DNA of 40,402 nt from an uncultured Coriobacteriaceae bacterium (GTDB lineage Bacteria > Actinomycetota > Coriobacteriia > Coriobacteriales > Eggerthellaceae): positions 1 to 40,402 of the forward strand of contig UQDJ01000014.1 in NCBI GenBank assembly GCA_900539675.1. Direction: 5' to 3'. Every line of letters begins with the position of its first letter. Within the stretch, counting starts at the first letter, position 1. The position numbers and the translations under genes are program-made. Positions 18,285 to 26,733 of this stretch are shown one piece after another. The notes under the pieces are model-generated. The model ran no database searches, was not told where the DNA came from, and saw nothing but the letters and a program-made list of their open reading frames with translations.

Positions 18285-19502
18285 ATGAACTTCACCGACC
18301 ATATTCAGTCGATGACACCTGACTTAGAGCCGTATGTCATCAAGCAACGGCGCTACTTTCACGCCCATCCTGAATTGAGCGGCAAGGAAGTTGAAACCAC
18401 AAAGATCCTTGCAGCGGAGCTCGATGCACTGGGCGTGCCCTATACCCGCATTGTTGAAGATGATTTTTCGACTGGCTTATTCGCGGTTATCAAAGGTGAA
18501 GCCCCTGGCGCTTATGACGATGAGGGTAAGCCTCATCACAGTTTGGCGCTGCGCTGCGATATAGATGCGCTTCCCGTAACGGAGCAAACAGAGGCGCCGT
18601 TCGCTTCGCAAAATGAAGGGGTCATGCATGCCTGCGGCCACGATTGCCATATGGCCATGATGCTTGGCGCGCTGCGCATGCTGAACGATTCACGTGCTTA
18701 CCTGAAAGGCGAAGTGCGCATTCTCTTCCAACCGGCAGAAGAAATATCAATCGGTTCTCGCAAGATGATGCGAGCGGGCGCTCTTGATGGTGTCGAAAGT
18801 ATTTACGGTGCACATATTTGGAGCGAAGTTGATGCGGGGCGCGTATCTATTGAGCCTGGTCCTCGTATGGCAAATACGGATTGGTTTAGGGTAGATATCG
18901 CTGGCTCAAGTGCGCATGGAGCTATGCCGCATAAGGGTGTTGATGCCATTGTGGTTGGAGCCGCCCTCATTGAAGCACTGCAGGTGGTGGTCAGTCGCGA
19001 TACGTCACCTTTTGAACCGGTGGTGCTCACCATTGGTGAATTCCACGGCGGTGTTGCGCGTAACGTCATGGCAGGTACTGCCTATTTGACGGGCACGGTG
19101 CGCTCTTTTAATCCAGATGTGCGCAATTTTCTGCGCGAACGTATGGATTTCATTGTGAATCACGTGGCGAAATCGTATGGGGCTACTGCCACGTTTGAAT
19201 GGCAGACGGGCAATTCGGCGTTGATCAACGATGAAGTGTGTGCCTGTCGTGCTCAGCAGGCTGCAAAAACCGTGCTGGGTGAATCGGCCTTGGTGAAGTA
19301 TGAAGGCACGCTATCGGGCGAAGATTTCTCAGAGTATCTCAATGTGGTGCCGGGCGTGTTTGTGTTTATCGGCGCACGCAACCCAAAGGTGGGTGCAAAA
19401 TATCCGCAGCATAGCTGTTTTTACACCATTGATGAAAGCGTTTTGATTAAAGGTTCTTTGCTGGCTGCTCAATATGCTTACGATTTTTTAAGTGAACAGT
19501 GA
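18285..19502 (+). CDS. M20 family metallopeptidase/amidohydrolase
   Basis: The 405-residue product starts at ATG 18285, with TTGGAG at a proper distance; the TTG at 18273 is part of that ribosome-binding site. M20D hallmarks are present: LRCDIDALPVTEQT, the metal-binding MHACGHDCHMAMMLGA, FQPAEE, GAHIWSEVDAGRVSIEPGPRMA and a later SGEDFSEY with the last metal ligand HS in YPQHSCF. These enzymes hydrolyse N-acyl-amino acids or similar amides (hippurate, N-acetyl-diaminopimelate, aminoacyl conjugates) in the cytoplasm with two zinc ions. The substrate cannot be fixed from sequence. It follows fabH closely and may share its transcript. Short 18-base tandem repeats flank it on both sides. Confidence 0.92.
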   Translation: MNFTDHIQSMTPDLEPYVIKQRRYFHAHPELSGKEVETTKILAAELDALGVPYTRIVEDDFSTGLFAVIKGEAPGAYDDEGKPHHSLALRCDIDALPVTEQTEAPFASQNEGVMHACGHDCHMAMMLGALRMLNDSRAYLKGEVRILFQPAEEISIGSRKMMRAGALDGVESIYGAHIWSEVDAGRVSIEPGPRMANTDWFRVDIAGSSAHGAMPHKGVDAIVVGAALIEALQVVVSRDTSPFEPVVLTIGEFHGGVARNVMAGTAYLTGTVRSFNPDVRNFLRERMDFIVNHVAKSYGATATFEWQTGNSALINDEVCACRAQQAAKTVLGESALVKYEGTLSGEDFSEYLNVVPGVFVFIGARNPKVGAKYPQHSCFYTIDESVLIKGSLLAAQYAYDFLSEQ

Positions 19503-19551
19503 CGCTCAGTAAAAAAGTGACACTAAGTTAAAAAGTGATGCTAAATGAAAA
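19499..19551. repeat. 18-base tandem repeat just after the M20 stop codon
   Basis: Units GTGACGCTCAGTAAAAAA (19499-19516), GTGACACTAAGTTAAAAA (19517-19534) and a 17-base variant at 19535-19551 lie in tandem. A fourth GTGACGCG begins the stem of the terminator. Confidence 0.75.
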
Positions 19552-19586
19552 GTGACGCGCTCTATTTCGGAACGCGTCACTTTTTT
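19548..19586. terminator. Strong bidirectional intrinsic terminator
   Basis: The 12-base stem AAAAGTGACGCG (19548-19559) pairs perfectly with CGCGTCACTTTT (19573-19584), and a T6 run ends it on the plus strand. On the minus strand the mirrored A-run supplies T's for the convergent gene ending at 19610. Confidence 0.9.
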
Positions 19587-19609
19587 ACGAGTCGAGTAAA
19601 GCCTAATGA

Positions 19610-20183
19610 CTAATTAAGATCCATGTATTGTGCTAGAACTAATGGAACTGTAATAGTTGCGCCCATTACGCTTTCATAACTATATAAGCCACCATAGGTG
19701 CCATAGAAAGTAACGATGTCATCCTCTAAAATGCGGGATCCAGAGTCGGTTTTAGAAGCAACAACCATAACGGTGTCATCCCAAATGCCATAGCTACCCT
19801 TGGTGACGTTAATTCGATAACTGGTGCTCGAGGTTCCTTCTAGCACTTGGACTACTTTACCGGTGAAAACAACATCGGCACCTTCGTAGTCATCAGGGTT
19901 ACGAGCTAAGTCCTCATAGGAATATTCGCTGCAGGAAGCCTTGTATTCGTCTTCGGTAAGCTTAGGAACAATTTCCAAGGTGCACGTTTTGCCCTGATAG
20001 GAAATATCGAAGGTGTTAGTAGAGCCACCAACAAGTGTTCCGGGATTGGTAACCGTCCAGCCAGTAACGGTTTGCGAGGTGCCGTCAGAATAAGAAGCTT
20101 TAACGGTAATTCCGGTATTGCTGTCATCAATAGTGGTGCCGGAAAGCGTGTCGCCAGAGTATGTTGCAGTAATGCTAGACAGC
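19610..20183 (-). pseudogene. Downstream part of the frameshifted zinc-ribbon protein: Ig-like plus C-terminal beta domain
   Basis: This frame is open from the poly-A site to the TAG ending at 19610. It reads LSSITATYSGDTLSGTTIDD...VTGWTVTNPGTLVGGSTNTFDISYQGKTCTLEI, a clear bacterial Ig-like (Big_3/Big_4) domain. It is followed by YEDLARNPDDYEGADVVFTGKVVQV...DDTVMVVASKTDSGSRILEDDIVTFYGTY, which resembles an OB-type fold seen in such proteins. It has no initiation site of its own at the Ig domain; a TTG at 19978 is internal. It must be read by frameshift from the upstream part, or be non-functional. Confidence 0.7.
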
Positions 20184-20886
20184 TTTTTTCGGCCTTCTTG
20201 GGGGTGGTGGTTGAAGTCTGGCTCGATGAATTGTAGGAGCTGCTAGTAGATGAAGTAGAGCTGGCAGTTCCTGTAGTGCTTGAGGATGATCCCATGCTGC
20301 CCATGATGGCAATGCCAGCAATCATCCAAATACAGGCAACCACAATCAAGGCTGCTCTTTCTGCCTTTTTAGCTGGCTTTTTCTGCACAACGGCCAAAAT
20401 GATGCCTGCAATAGGGCACAGGAACGTTATAAGGCCTATGAACCACAGCTTTTTATAGATATAGACTGGTTCCTTATCCGGTTGCGATGGGGGCTGAAAC
20501 TCTGCGTTGTCAGACTCTTGTGTAGCCTGCTGAGGAGCAATTGGCCCTTTTGGAGGCATGGGGGATGGGCCACCTTGAGTGTGAGAGGTGGCGGGCGGAG
20601 TTTCAGGTTGCTCATCGGCAGAGTTACTTGCTGCATTTGGCTGAGGAATGCCAACTACGGGATCGCCGGCAGGCTCGGGCGCTGCGTTGCTCGCAGTAGA
20701 TTCTGGGGCAGTAGGCGAAGTGGCAGGGGTATTTTCTGCCTCATGCTTGCCTGCCTGTGCCTCGGGCGCCGGCGTTTCATTGTCTTTTTTAGACTCCTGG
20801 TAGGGGGTAGTTTCTTCCGCTTTAGTACCGCAATAGGGGCAGAATGGACTGTCAAATTCGGCACCGCAATTTTTGCAGCGATTCAT
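19906..20886 (-). CDS. Zinc-ribbon membrane protein, frameshifted before its Ig-like domain
   Basis: The 326-codon frame starts at ATG 20886. A zinc ribbon opens it (CKNCGAEF...CPYCGTK), then a Pro/Ala/Glu-rich linker to about residue 130, two membrane spans (LWFIGLITFLCPIAGIILAV and AALIVVACIWMIAGIAI) and a Ser/Thr-rich linker. From KKAEKS onward (about residue 233) the translation becomes unlike any protein. One base back, the -1 frame continues as an Ig-like domain and a C-terminal beta domain to 19610. The switch is at six A's on the coding strand (T's at 20184-20189). The restored protein would be about 425 residues and resembles surface zinc-ribbon/Ig-like proteins of Coriobacteriia. 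The last 90 or so residues of this frame are probably not functional sequence. Confidence 0.75.
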   Translation of the reverse strand: MNRCKNCGAEFDSPFCPYCGTKAEETTPYQESKKDNETPAPEAQAGKHEAENTPATSPTAPESTASNAAPEPAGDPVVGIPQPNAASNSADEQPETPPATSHTQGGPSPMPPKGPIAPQQATQESDNAEFQPPSQPDKEPVYIYKKLWFIGLITFLCPIAGIILAVVQKKPAKKAERAALIVVACIWMIAGIAIMGSMGSSSSTTGTASSTSSTSSSYNSSSQTSTTTPKKAEKSCLALLQHTLATRFPAPLLMTAIPELPLKLLILTAPRKPLLAGRLPIPEHLLVALLTPSIFPIRAKRAPWKLFLSLPKTNTRLPAANIPMRT

Positions 20887-21288
20887 TGATGTCTCCTTCG
20901 TATAACTTGAACACTGAGATCAGTATATCAATTTGAGCATATTCGAGTAGCTGCACAAGTCCTATTTTTGGGATAGCTAATAAGTAATTATGCTTGTTGA
21001 TCAGACTTGTTTCTAATGGATCTTTTCTGTTTATGAGCGGCGAAGCTTGTCTGTGCTCGTTCCATAAAAGTCGCTTGAGGACGAAGCATCGAAAATGTCA
21101 TCATGGCAAACCGGATAGGGAAATAGAAATGGCCTCCATTTCTGGAGGCCATTGGGTGGTCATTATTGTCACATGATAGAACTTGCATTCAGGCATCCGT
21201 CAGCGCTGACTTGTTCCTCAGGGAGATGCCACGAAACGTACTGTGCACAGATATTCGAAGGCGGAAGCAGCTTTCAAGTTCGCTCGAG
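20887..21288. other. Gene-free 402-base stretch
   Basis: No open frame with a ribosome-binding site, tRNA or other RNA gene is visible. The only structure is the strong hairpin at 21128-21153, and it should include the promoter for the zinc-ribbon gene ending at 20886. Confidence 0.5.
21128..21153 (-). terminator. Perfect 11-base hairpin, candidate minus-strand terminator
   Basis: AATGGCCTCCA (21128-21138) and TGGAGGCCATT (21143-21153) form a perfect stem with a 4-base loop. On the minus strand TCTATTTCC follows, a poor but possible U-tract, so it may end transcription of the gene stopping at 21289. Confidence 0.5.
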
Positions 21289-21642
21289 CTATGACGTCCA
21301 CGGTTTATCGAAGTCAGGCGTTAAGCTACCGTCTTCGGGGCGGTTAAACAGCGTTTCGGTGCCGCAATCTTGGCAGGTGCCTACCAACACCTTGTGCTTG
21401 CGGAACGTTAACGCCACATAGCCAATGCCAAAAGCCAAGGCAAACCAGGGCATTGCAAAAGCGAAAATGATTACTACTGTTGCAGCGCCGGCGTGAATGT
21501 ACCACTTCGAAGGTACGCGGCGACGGTCAGGTGTGTAAACCATATTTTCGCTACCACAATTAGGGCATACAATTTTGCGCTCTGGTTTCTTAGTTTTTCT
21601 TTTATTGGGATTAGTTGGTTCGTACTTCTTCTTTTTAGCCAT
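21289..21642 (-). CDS. Small zinc-ribbon membrane protein of unknown function
   Basis: The 117-residue product starts at ATG 21642 with GGAGGG 8 bases upstream. A Lys-rich N-terminus (MAKKKKYEPTNPNKRKTKK) precedes a CPNCGSENMVY knuckle. Two hydrophobic stretches follow (HAGAATVVIIFAFAMPWFALAFGIGYVAL), then a second knuckle, CQDCGTETLF. The four cysteines (CxxC...CxxC) would bind one zinc ion, with the membrane hairpin between the two halves of the ribbon. I do not recognise a named family. It is a monocistronic unit between murB and the zinc-ribbon surface protein. Confidence 0.8.
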   Translation of the reverse strand: MAKKKKYEPTNPNKRKTKKPERKIVCPNCGSENMVYTPDRRRVPSKWYIHAGAATVVIIFAFAMPWFALAFGIGYVALTFRKHKVLVGTCQDCGTETLFNRPEDGSLTPDFDKPWTS

Positions 21643-21766
21643 CCGAAAGACCCTCCATAAGGCGTCATCCTCTTATTGACACCCTCGCGGTTCTGTCAAA
21701 ACAAAACGTGCACGGGGTGCACGTTGGCATGTTGTTATTAACCTTGTATATAAGGGTAACACGTTC

Positions 21767-21794
21767 ACTTCATAAGGCGAACCCCTTATGAAGT
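21767..21794. repeat. 11-base inverted repeat upstream of the zinc-ribbon gene
   Basis: ACTTCATAAGG (21767-21777) and CCTTATGAAGT (21784-21794) form a perfect inverted repeat with a 6-base spacer. It lies in the 302-base gap 21643-21944, between murB and the small zinc-ribbon gene, about 125 bases upstream of the latter. It could be an operator or a murB terminator; no T-run is evident. Confidence 0.5.
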
Positions 21795-21861
21795 CTTACC
21801 CTCATTCAAAACATTGGTATGAGATGGGAATCAATATGCATATTGGAATAGATACCAAGAT

Positions 21862-21970
21862 GCTTCTATTCCTTAGGGCTTCATGCCTCTATTCCTCAGG
21901 GTTTCACATTTCAGTTCCACGTCTTGGTGTAGGTGCTAAGGCAGCTATTCCTCAAAGCCCCACATCTTTA
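21862..21970. repeat. Degenerate repeats of the murB 3' end
   Basis: The last bases of murB on the minus strand (GAGGAATAG, including the TAG stop) recur twice just downstream as CCTGAGGAATAG and CCTAAGGAATAG. Each recurrence is followed by AGGCAT or AAGCAT. The copies lie about 24 and 50 bases apart. Confidence 0.55.
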
Positions 21971-22862
21971 CTTCGGTTTCAAGTGTGACGCCAAACTGCT
22001 CTTTGACCGCTGCTTGAACATCGCGAATGACGTGGCAAACATCTTGCGCTGTTGCCTTGCCGCGATTGATGACGAACCCTGCATGTTTGGTGGATACTTG
22101 CGCGTCTCCAACGGTGTGGCCTTGCATGCCGGCATCCTGAATCAGTTTGCCGGCAAAGTATCCAGTAGGGCGCTTGAAAGTGCTGCCTGCGCTTGCCATT
22201 TCAAGGGGCTGTTTGGAGGCGCGGCGCTGAGTTAAATCATCCATGCGAGCCTGAATTGCATCTTTACTATCGGGGTGAAGTTGCAGGGTGACTGAAAGAA
22301 TAATCCAGCCTGCATCACCCATCATGCTGTGACGGTATCCCCATTCGGCTTCGTTGGCGCTGATGGTATGCACGCCACCTTCAGTATCTAAGCAGGTAAC
22401 ACTAGTGGCAACATCCTTAAATTCGCCATCGTAAGCGCCGGCATTCATGATGGCGGCACCACCAATAGATCCAGGAATGCCACTTGCAAATTCATAGCCT
22501 GCCAAGCCTGCCGCGCATGCCGCCTGTGCCACCGCTTCGTTAGTGGCACCTGCTTGCACGGTGATGGTGGTGCCATCAACGGTAATCGCGCTCATGCGCT
22601 GACCAATTTCAATAACCACGCCACGCAAGCCGCTATCGGATACTAACAGGTCGCTTCCGCAACCAATAACCCACCAGGGGTTTTGAGTATCTTTTGCAGC
22701 GGAAATAGCTGCAGTAATATCGGCTGCCGATTCTGGACGCACATAGAAGTCTGCTGGACCACCTACTTTAAAGGTGGTGTGTTGTGCCATGGGCTCATCC
22801 TGCAAGATGTCGTCTTTGGCAAAGGTTTGCATTAGAGCATTGAGCAGGGCTTCTTTGTTCAT
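21945..22862 (-). CDS. murB: UDP-N-acetylenolpyruvoylglucosamine reductase (MurB, type I)
   Basis: MurB reduces UDP-GlcNAc-enolpyruvate to UDP-MurNAc with NADPH and FAD, the second step of peptidoglycan precursor synthesis in the cytoplasm. The 305-residue product has the FAD-binding segments TTFKVGGPADFYV, VIGCGSDLLVSDSGLRGVVI and GIPGSIGGAAIMNAGAYDGEF. The catalytic Ser region is SAGSTFKRPTGYFAGKLIQDAG, and the C-terminal glutamate segment is FGVTLETEVKMWG. The Tyr-loop element YRHSMM near residue 165 points to type I. ATG 22862 is used; the only purine-rich motif is AGGAAG about 14 bases away, so initiation may be modest. It stands alone, away from other mur genes. Confidence 0.97.
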   Translation of the reverse strand: MNKEALLNALMQTFAKDDILQDEPMAQHTTFKVGGPADFYVRPESAADITAAISAAKDTQNPWWVIGCGSDLLVSDSGLRGVVIEIGQRMSAITVDGTTITVQAGATNEAVAQAACAAGLAGYEFASGIPGSIGGAAIMNAGAYDGEFKDVATSVTCLDTEGGVHTISANEAEWGYRHSMMGDAGWIILSVTLQLHPDSKDAIQARMDDLTQRRASKQPLEMASAGSTFKRPTGYFAGKLIQDAGMQGHTVGDAQVSTKHAGFVINRGKATAQDVCHVIRDVQAAVKEQFGVTLETEVKMWGFEE

Positions 22863-23034
22863 GCGGGACTCATCACTTCCTGTTGCTTAGCTTTCAAGCG
22901 AATAAGTGTAGCGTACCCATATGGAGGGTTTGCGAGTCGCTTTTCTAAAGACATGAATCAGTTTTAGAGCCGTGTTGCCTATTAATACGAGGGCGCTTGT
23001 AAGCTATGAGGAGTAAAGAATAAGACACGAGTAG

Positions 23035-23131
23035 TTCTCTTATAGTTTAGAGGTGTTCTCTTGTAGTTTCAGGTATAACCGAAACTACAAGAGAAATACT
23101 TAGTAGTTTCAATTATACTGAAAACTATAAA
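23035..23131. repeat. Long inverted and direct repeats in the promoter of the DUF4143-type ATPase
   Basis: TTCTCTTGTAGTTTC (23056-23070) and GAAACTACAAGAGAA (23081-23095) form a perfect 15-base inverted repeat with a 10-base spacer, within which GGT-ATA-ACC is also palindromic. A related half-site TTCTCTTATAGTTT is at 23035-23048, and a third, inverted and looser, at about 23103-23131 (AGTTTC...AACTATAAAAGAG). The last ends just before the ribosome-binding site. The array looks like three operator sites. Confidence 0.8.
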
Positions 23132-23144
23132 AGAGGAGGTCGGT

Positions 23145-24353
23145 ATGATTCAGCGTGATAGCTACCTTGAGGAAATTAAACCATTTATTGGGAAAAATAT
23201 AATTAAGGTGCTCGTTGGCGTTAGACGTGCCGGTAAGTCGACGCTGCTTGAAATGCTGGCACAGCACTTTGTTGATTCAGGAACTGATCCTTCGACGCTT
23301 TTACATTTGCGCTTTGAATCGGAGGAATATGCCCATATAAATAACAAGGATGATTTGGTTCGCTACGTATACGAATCTCTTGATACCTCAAAGCCTTTCA
23401 TTTTGTTACTTGATGAAATTCAAGAAGTTGAAGGTTGGGAAGTAGCTTTGCGTTCGTTTATGGTTGATTGCACGGCAGATATTTATATTACCGGTTCAAA
23501 TGCCCACGTTTTATCTAGCGATCTTGCTACGTATATAACAGGGCGCTATGTTACTATCCCCATTTACCCTTTATCATTTGCAGAATTTTATGATGGACTG
23601 CAGGCAGTCACAGGGCAAGTTGATTCGCGTAGTGCGTTTAGAAAGTATGTGCTTCAGGGTGGATTTCCGTTTCAAAATGAACTTGCCTTTGAACAGAGCG
23701 CCTCGCTTAAATATCTGTCTGATTTGTTATCAACCATTTTGCTTAAGGACGTGGTTAGGCGCAATTCAATTCGCGATGTTGACTTGCTTGAGCGGCTTGT
23801 TCGATATGCGGCTGCAGAAGAAGGACATCTGCTTAGTGTGAAAAATATAGCGGATTATCTTAAAAGCGAGCGACGCAAAGCTGCGCAAGAAACCATTGCA
23901 AATTATCTGTATGCCGCAGAAAACGCCTACCTGTTTTATCGAATTCCAAGGGAAGATGCGCTTGGCAAAAGCATCTTGGCATTTAATGAAAAGTGGTACC
24001 TTGTTGACCCTGGGTTGCGACAGGCTTTAGGGTTGGATAACGCTTCACATATTGATCAGGTGCTAGAGGGTATTGTGTGCATGGAGCTCAAACGCAGAGG
24101 ATATGAGCTAACGGTGGGCAAAATTGGCCACCAAGAAATAGATTTTATCGCCAAAAAAGGCAGCTCAATTGAATATTACCAGGTGAGTTATCTTGTTGTT
24201 GATGAGGCAACAAGGAATAGAGAATTTGGCGCATTGGAAGCACTGCCTGACAATTACCCTAAATACGTTTTGTCTTTAGATGAATTTCAAACTTCTAGAA
24301 ATGGCATAGAAGGGAAAAACCTCATCGATTGGCTCCTTGCCGGAGCCGATTAA
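23145..24353 (+). CDS. AAA family ATPase with DUF4143 C-terminal domain
   Basis: The 402-residue product starts at ATG 23145 behind a strong AGGAGGT. Walker A is VGVRRAGKSTLLEML near 25-35, Walker B FILLLDEIQEVEGW near 85, and YITGSNAHVLSSDLATYITGRY supplies the sensor and arginine-finger region. IYPLSFAEFY and FRKYVLQGGFP are typical of the family. The DUF4143 domain begins near 205, and the C-terminal GHQEIDFIAKKGSSIEYYQVSY is the nuclease-like PD-(D/E)xK remnant. The usual E-x-K is Q-V-S, so nuclease catalysis is probably lost. The biological role is unknown. The leader region is unusually rich in inverted repeats, which suggests autoregulation. Confidence 0.9.
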   Translation: MIQRDSYLEEIKPFIGKNIIKVLVGVRRAGKSTLLEMLAQHFVDSGTDPSTLLHLRFESEEYAHINNKDDLVRYVYESLDTSKPFILLLDEIQEVEGWEVALRSFMVDCTADIYITGSNAHVLSSDLATYITGRYVTIPIYPLSFAEFYDGLQAVTGQVDSRSAFRKYVLQGGFPFQNELAFEQSASLKYLSDLLSTILLKDVVRRNSIRDVDLLERLVRYAAAEEGHLLSVKNIADYLKSERRKAAQETIANYLYAAENAYLFYRIPREDALGKSILAFNEKWYLVDPGLRQALGLDNASHIDQVLEGIVCMELKRRGYELTVGKIGHQEIDFIAKKGSSIEYYQVSYLVVDEATRNREFGALEALPDNYPKYVLSLDEFQTSRNGIEGKNLIDWLLAGAD

Positions 24354-24472
24354 AAGTGAGTACGTGCCCGCATTGAGAGAATTAAACGCTATGGCATAGG
24401 TTTTCCCAACTATGAAATAGGAGTAGAGTACTAAGAAGCCGTCAGCACAGGCCGCGTGCGAGGGGAGACGGG

Positions 24473-25186
24473 ATGGCACAATACATCTTTTGGGGGACGT
24501 TCTTTTTTGCCTACCTGATTAACGGTATTACCGGGTTCGCGGGCAATATTTTTGCCATGCCCGTGGGCATTTCTACCATTGGTCACGAAACATCAATCGT
24601 CGTACTGAACTGCACTGGATGGCTTGCCAGTGTGATGATTGCAGTTACCGGACTGAAGCACATTGTGTGGCGCGAAGTGCTGAAAATGTGCGTGGTCATG
24701 CTCATTTTTATGGCGGTGGGTGCTTGGATCAATACGGTAGCTCCGTTGGATTATCTGACAAAGGTGTATGGCATCGCGATCGAAATCATTGCCATTCGAG
24801 GGTTATTCTTTAATAAAAGTAACAAGGCGCTTCCCAATTGGCTGTTGTGGATCATTCTTGCCTTTGGCGGCATTATCCAGGGCATGTTTGTTTCTGGCGG
24901 ATCGTTTTTAGCGATTTATGCCTTGCAGAAAATCCCTGATAAAGAAGCATTCCGTGCAACCACCACTATGTGTTGGGTCATTTTGAATGGCGCCTATGCA
25001 CTGTTTGGCATTGTGCAGGGTGGTCTTGCAGGCGATGGCCTTATGATTCTGTTGGTCTGCATTCCTTTACTGATTATTGCCACCTGGCTTGGCGGTAAAA
25101 TCCAAAAGCGCATCAGTCAGGAACAGTTTACAAAGTTCACCTATGTGCTGCTGGTGGTTGTTGGGCTAGTTATGCTGTTCAAGTAA
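24473..25186 (+). CDS. TSUP family (TauE/SafE) membrane permease
   Basis: The 237-residue product starts at ATG 24473 behind GAGGGGAG. It has about seven to eight hydrophobic spans. NGITGFAGNIFAMPVGISTIGHETS and the second-half repeat GGIIQGMFVSGGSFLAIYAL correspond to the paired G-x-x-G-G-F/x-G re-entrant motifs of the TauE/SafE (TSUP) family, which moves sulphite, sulphoacetate or other small organic anions. The length matches the family. The substrate cannot be told from sequence. Its 3' end is partly duplicated downstream (25241-25271). Confidence 0.88.
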   Translation: MAQYIFWGTFFFAYLINGITGFAGNIFAMPVGISTIGHETSIVVLNCTGWLASVMIAVTGLKHIVWREVLKMCVVMLIFMAVGAWINTVAPLDYLTKVYGIAIEIIAIRGLFFNKSNKALPNWLLWIILAFGGIIQGMFVSGGSFLAIYALQKIPDKEAFRATTTMCWVILNGAYALFGIVQGGLAGDGLMILLVCIPLLIIATWLGGKIQKRISQEQFTKFTYVLLVVVGLVMLFK

Positions 25187-25271
25187 GAAGAGCCGTATTT
25201 GTGCTGTTTGCTCGCAAGGTCAGCAGGTTAGCTCGCTGCTGCGCTAGTTGCTGTTCAAGTAAGAAGCGCCG
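25164..25271. repeat. Imperfect direct repeat of the TSUP gene 3' end
   Basis: The end of the TSUP gene with its stop codon and next bases (GCTGTTCAAGTAAGAAG at about 25174-25190) recurs at about 25250-25266, with flanking similarity over about 31 bases, 2 bases deleted. The copies are 77 bases apart. Confidence 0.75.
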
Positions 25272-25276
25272 GCCTA

Positions 25277-26341
25277 TTAGCGATTGGCCTTCAGGCGTGC
25301 GAACACGTTGGTGCTGTTTTGGCGCACCCACGAAATGAAAGAGCTTTCTGCCATAGTTAAATGAACACTGCCCATCCGCAGGGGAGCCAACACTATACCC
25401 ATCATTTTGGTGCGGGGACGAGCAAGCTTCAACGCTTCGCGAGCTTGTGGTGTGGAAATCATCTTGCGTATTTCATCGTGCTTTTCAGCGTGTGACAAGG
25501 TGCAATTGCGGTTTGTCACATTTTCAATACAGCCAACCAACCGTTCGGCATAACGGCGCGCTAAAAATTCGCGTACCTCGGGGGTGTCAATGCCCCAATA
25601 GCGGTACAGATCCTTCATCCAGCGATGTTCTTCTTCGCGCTTTTCGTACATGTCGGGGCGGTACTTGGTGTTTTCGCTTTCGGCGCGGGCACGCAAGAAG
25701 TGATAATAGTGGCCATCCAGGCAGCCCACGTGCTTTACGTCCCGCATCACATCCAGATTGAAAGGCAAATCGTCCCAGAACGTGGTGGGGAACTTCAGAT
25801 TATGTTCCTTTAAATATTCGCGGCGATATAACTTGTTCCACGGTGCGTAGAGCAGCTGAGCGTCGAACAGTTCGCAAGCTGCTTCGCGAAATTCCTGCTG
25901 AGAGGAATAAAACTTATTGGGCGCATTGCGCAGTTCGCGGTAGTATCTGCCGTTATCGTCGTAGTAGGTATCAATAGTAAAGCCGGTCACCAGCAGATCA
26001 AGGTTGTTTTCCGAGGCAACCCGATACATATCAGCCAACATGGTGGGTTCACACCAATCGTCGCCATCCATGAAGTACAAATATGTGCCACGAGCAATAT
26101 CTATAGCGGCATTGCGGGCAGCGGCGGCGCCAGCATTTTTCTGGTGGATAACGCGAATGCGCATGTCTTCATCGGCTATGCGATCGCACAGCTCGCCGGA
26201 ACCATCAGTAGATCCATCGTCTACAAGAAGAGTTTCGTAACTAGTAAACGTCTGGTTCTGCAAGGAGCAGATTGCGCGGTGTAGCCAACCTTTGACGTTA
26301 TAAACCGGAATGATGACGCTTATAGAAGGTGTGTGCGACAA
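25277..26341 (-). CDS. GT2 family glycosyltransferase
   Basis: I place the start at TTG 26341, because GGAGAAG lies 7 bases before it; the frame is open upstream to 26362 with no ribosome-binding site. The product is about 354 residues. SISVIIPVYNVKGWLHRAICSLQNQ begins the GT-A fold, VDDGSTDGSGELCD follows, and the metal-binding FMDGDDW sits near 90. The rest (FPTTFWDDLPFNLDVM...HYYHFLRARAESEN) is typical of GT2 enzymes of surface polysaccharide pathways, where the ..WDDLPF.. element often supplies the catalytic base. It is convergent with the TSUP gene and divergent from wecA, so it may act on a WecA-primed lipid. The sugar is not known. Confidence 0.87.
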   Translation of the reverse strand: MSHTPSISVIIPVYNVKGWLHRAICSLQNQTFTSYETLLVDDGSTDGSGELCDRIADEDMRIRVIHQKNAGAAAARNAAIDIARGTYLYFMDGDDWCEPTMLADMYRVASENNLDLLVTGFTIDTYYDDNGRYYRELRNAPNKFYSSQQEFREAACELFDAQLLYAPWNKLYRREYLKEHNLKFPTTFWDDLPFNLDVMRDVKHVGCLDGHYYHFLRARAESENTKYRPDMYEKREEEHRWMKDLYRYWGIDTPEVREFLARRYAERLVGCIENVTNRNCTLSHAEKHDEIRKMISTPQAREALKLARPRTKMMGIVLAPLRMGSVHLTMAESSFISWVRQNSTNVFARLKANR

Positions 26342-26733
26342 CGAACATCTTCTCCAACTCAAATTGTTAACTCTCGCGTGTCATTCTATATAAAGGGATG
26401 CGCTCAATTGTGAAGAGGGTATGTGTTCAAAGTACCTCCATGTATCGCACCCGTCATGCGAGGTGAAAGGGAGATTTCCTTCTTTTGTGCGAGGTGAGCG
26501 CCCCAAGGGCAATGTGCTAAAAAGCGTTTGGCAGAACCATTTTGACCTGATGGTGTGCCTGATTCTCATGAAGTCTTCATGGTGCATACATCCCGGTTTG
26601 TTGCGTATTCCGTATTTATGGGTGAAGTGGGTATAATTAGCTTTTGGCAAAGTGACGCCCGAATTGTCTCGGCGCTTCGCAGGATGCTTTGCCTTTGAGC
26701 AATGTAGTAGTCAAACGAACCAGGAGGGCAAGC
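26342..26733. other. Divergent intergenic region upstream of wecA
   Basis: This stretch is about 390 bases with no gene. It holds a TATAAT at 26632-26637, about 95 bases before the wecA start, without a clear -35 box. It also carries a direct repeat of TGCGAGGTGA (26457-26466 and 26488-26497). Confidence 0.4.
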
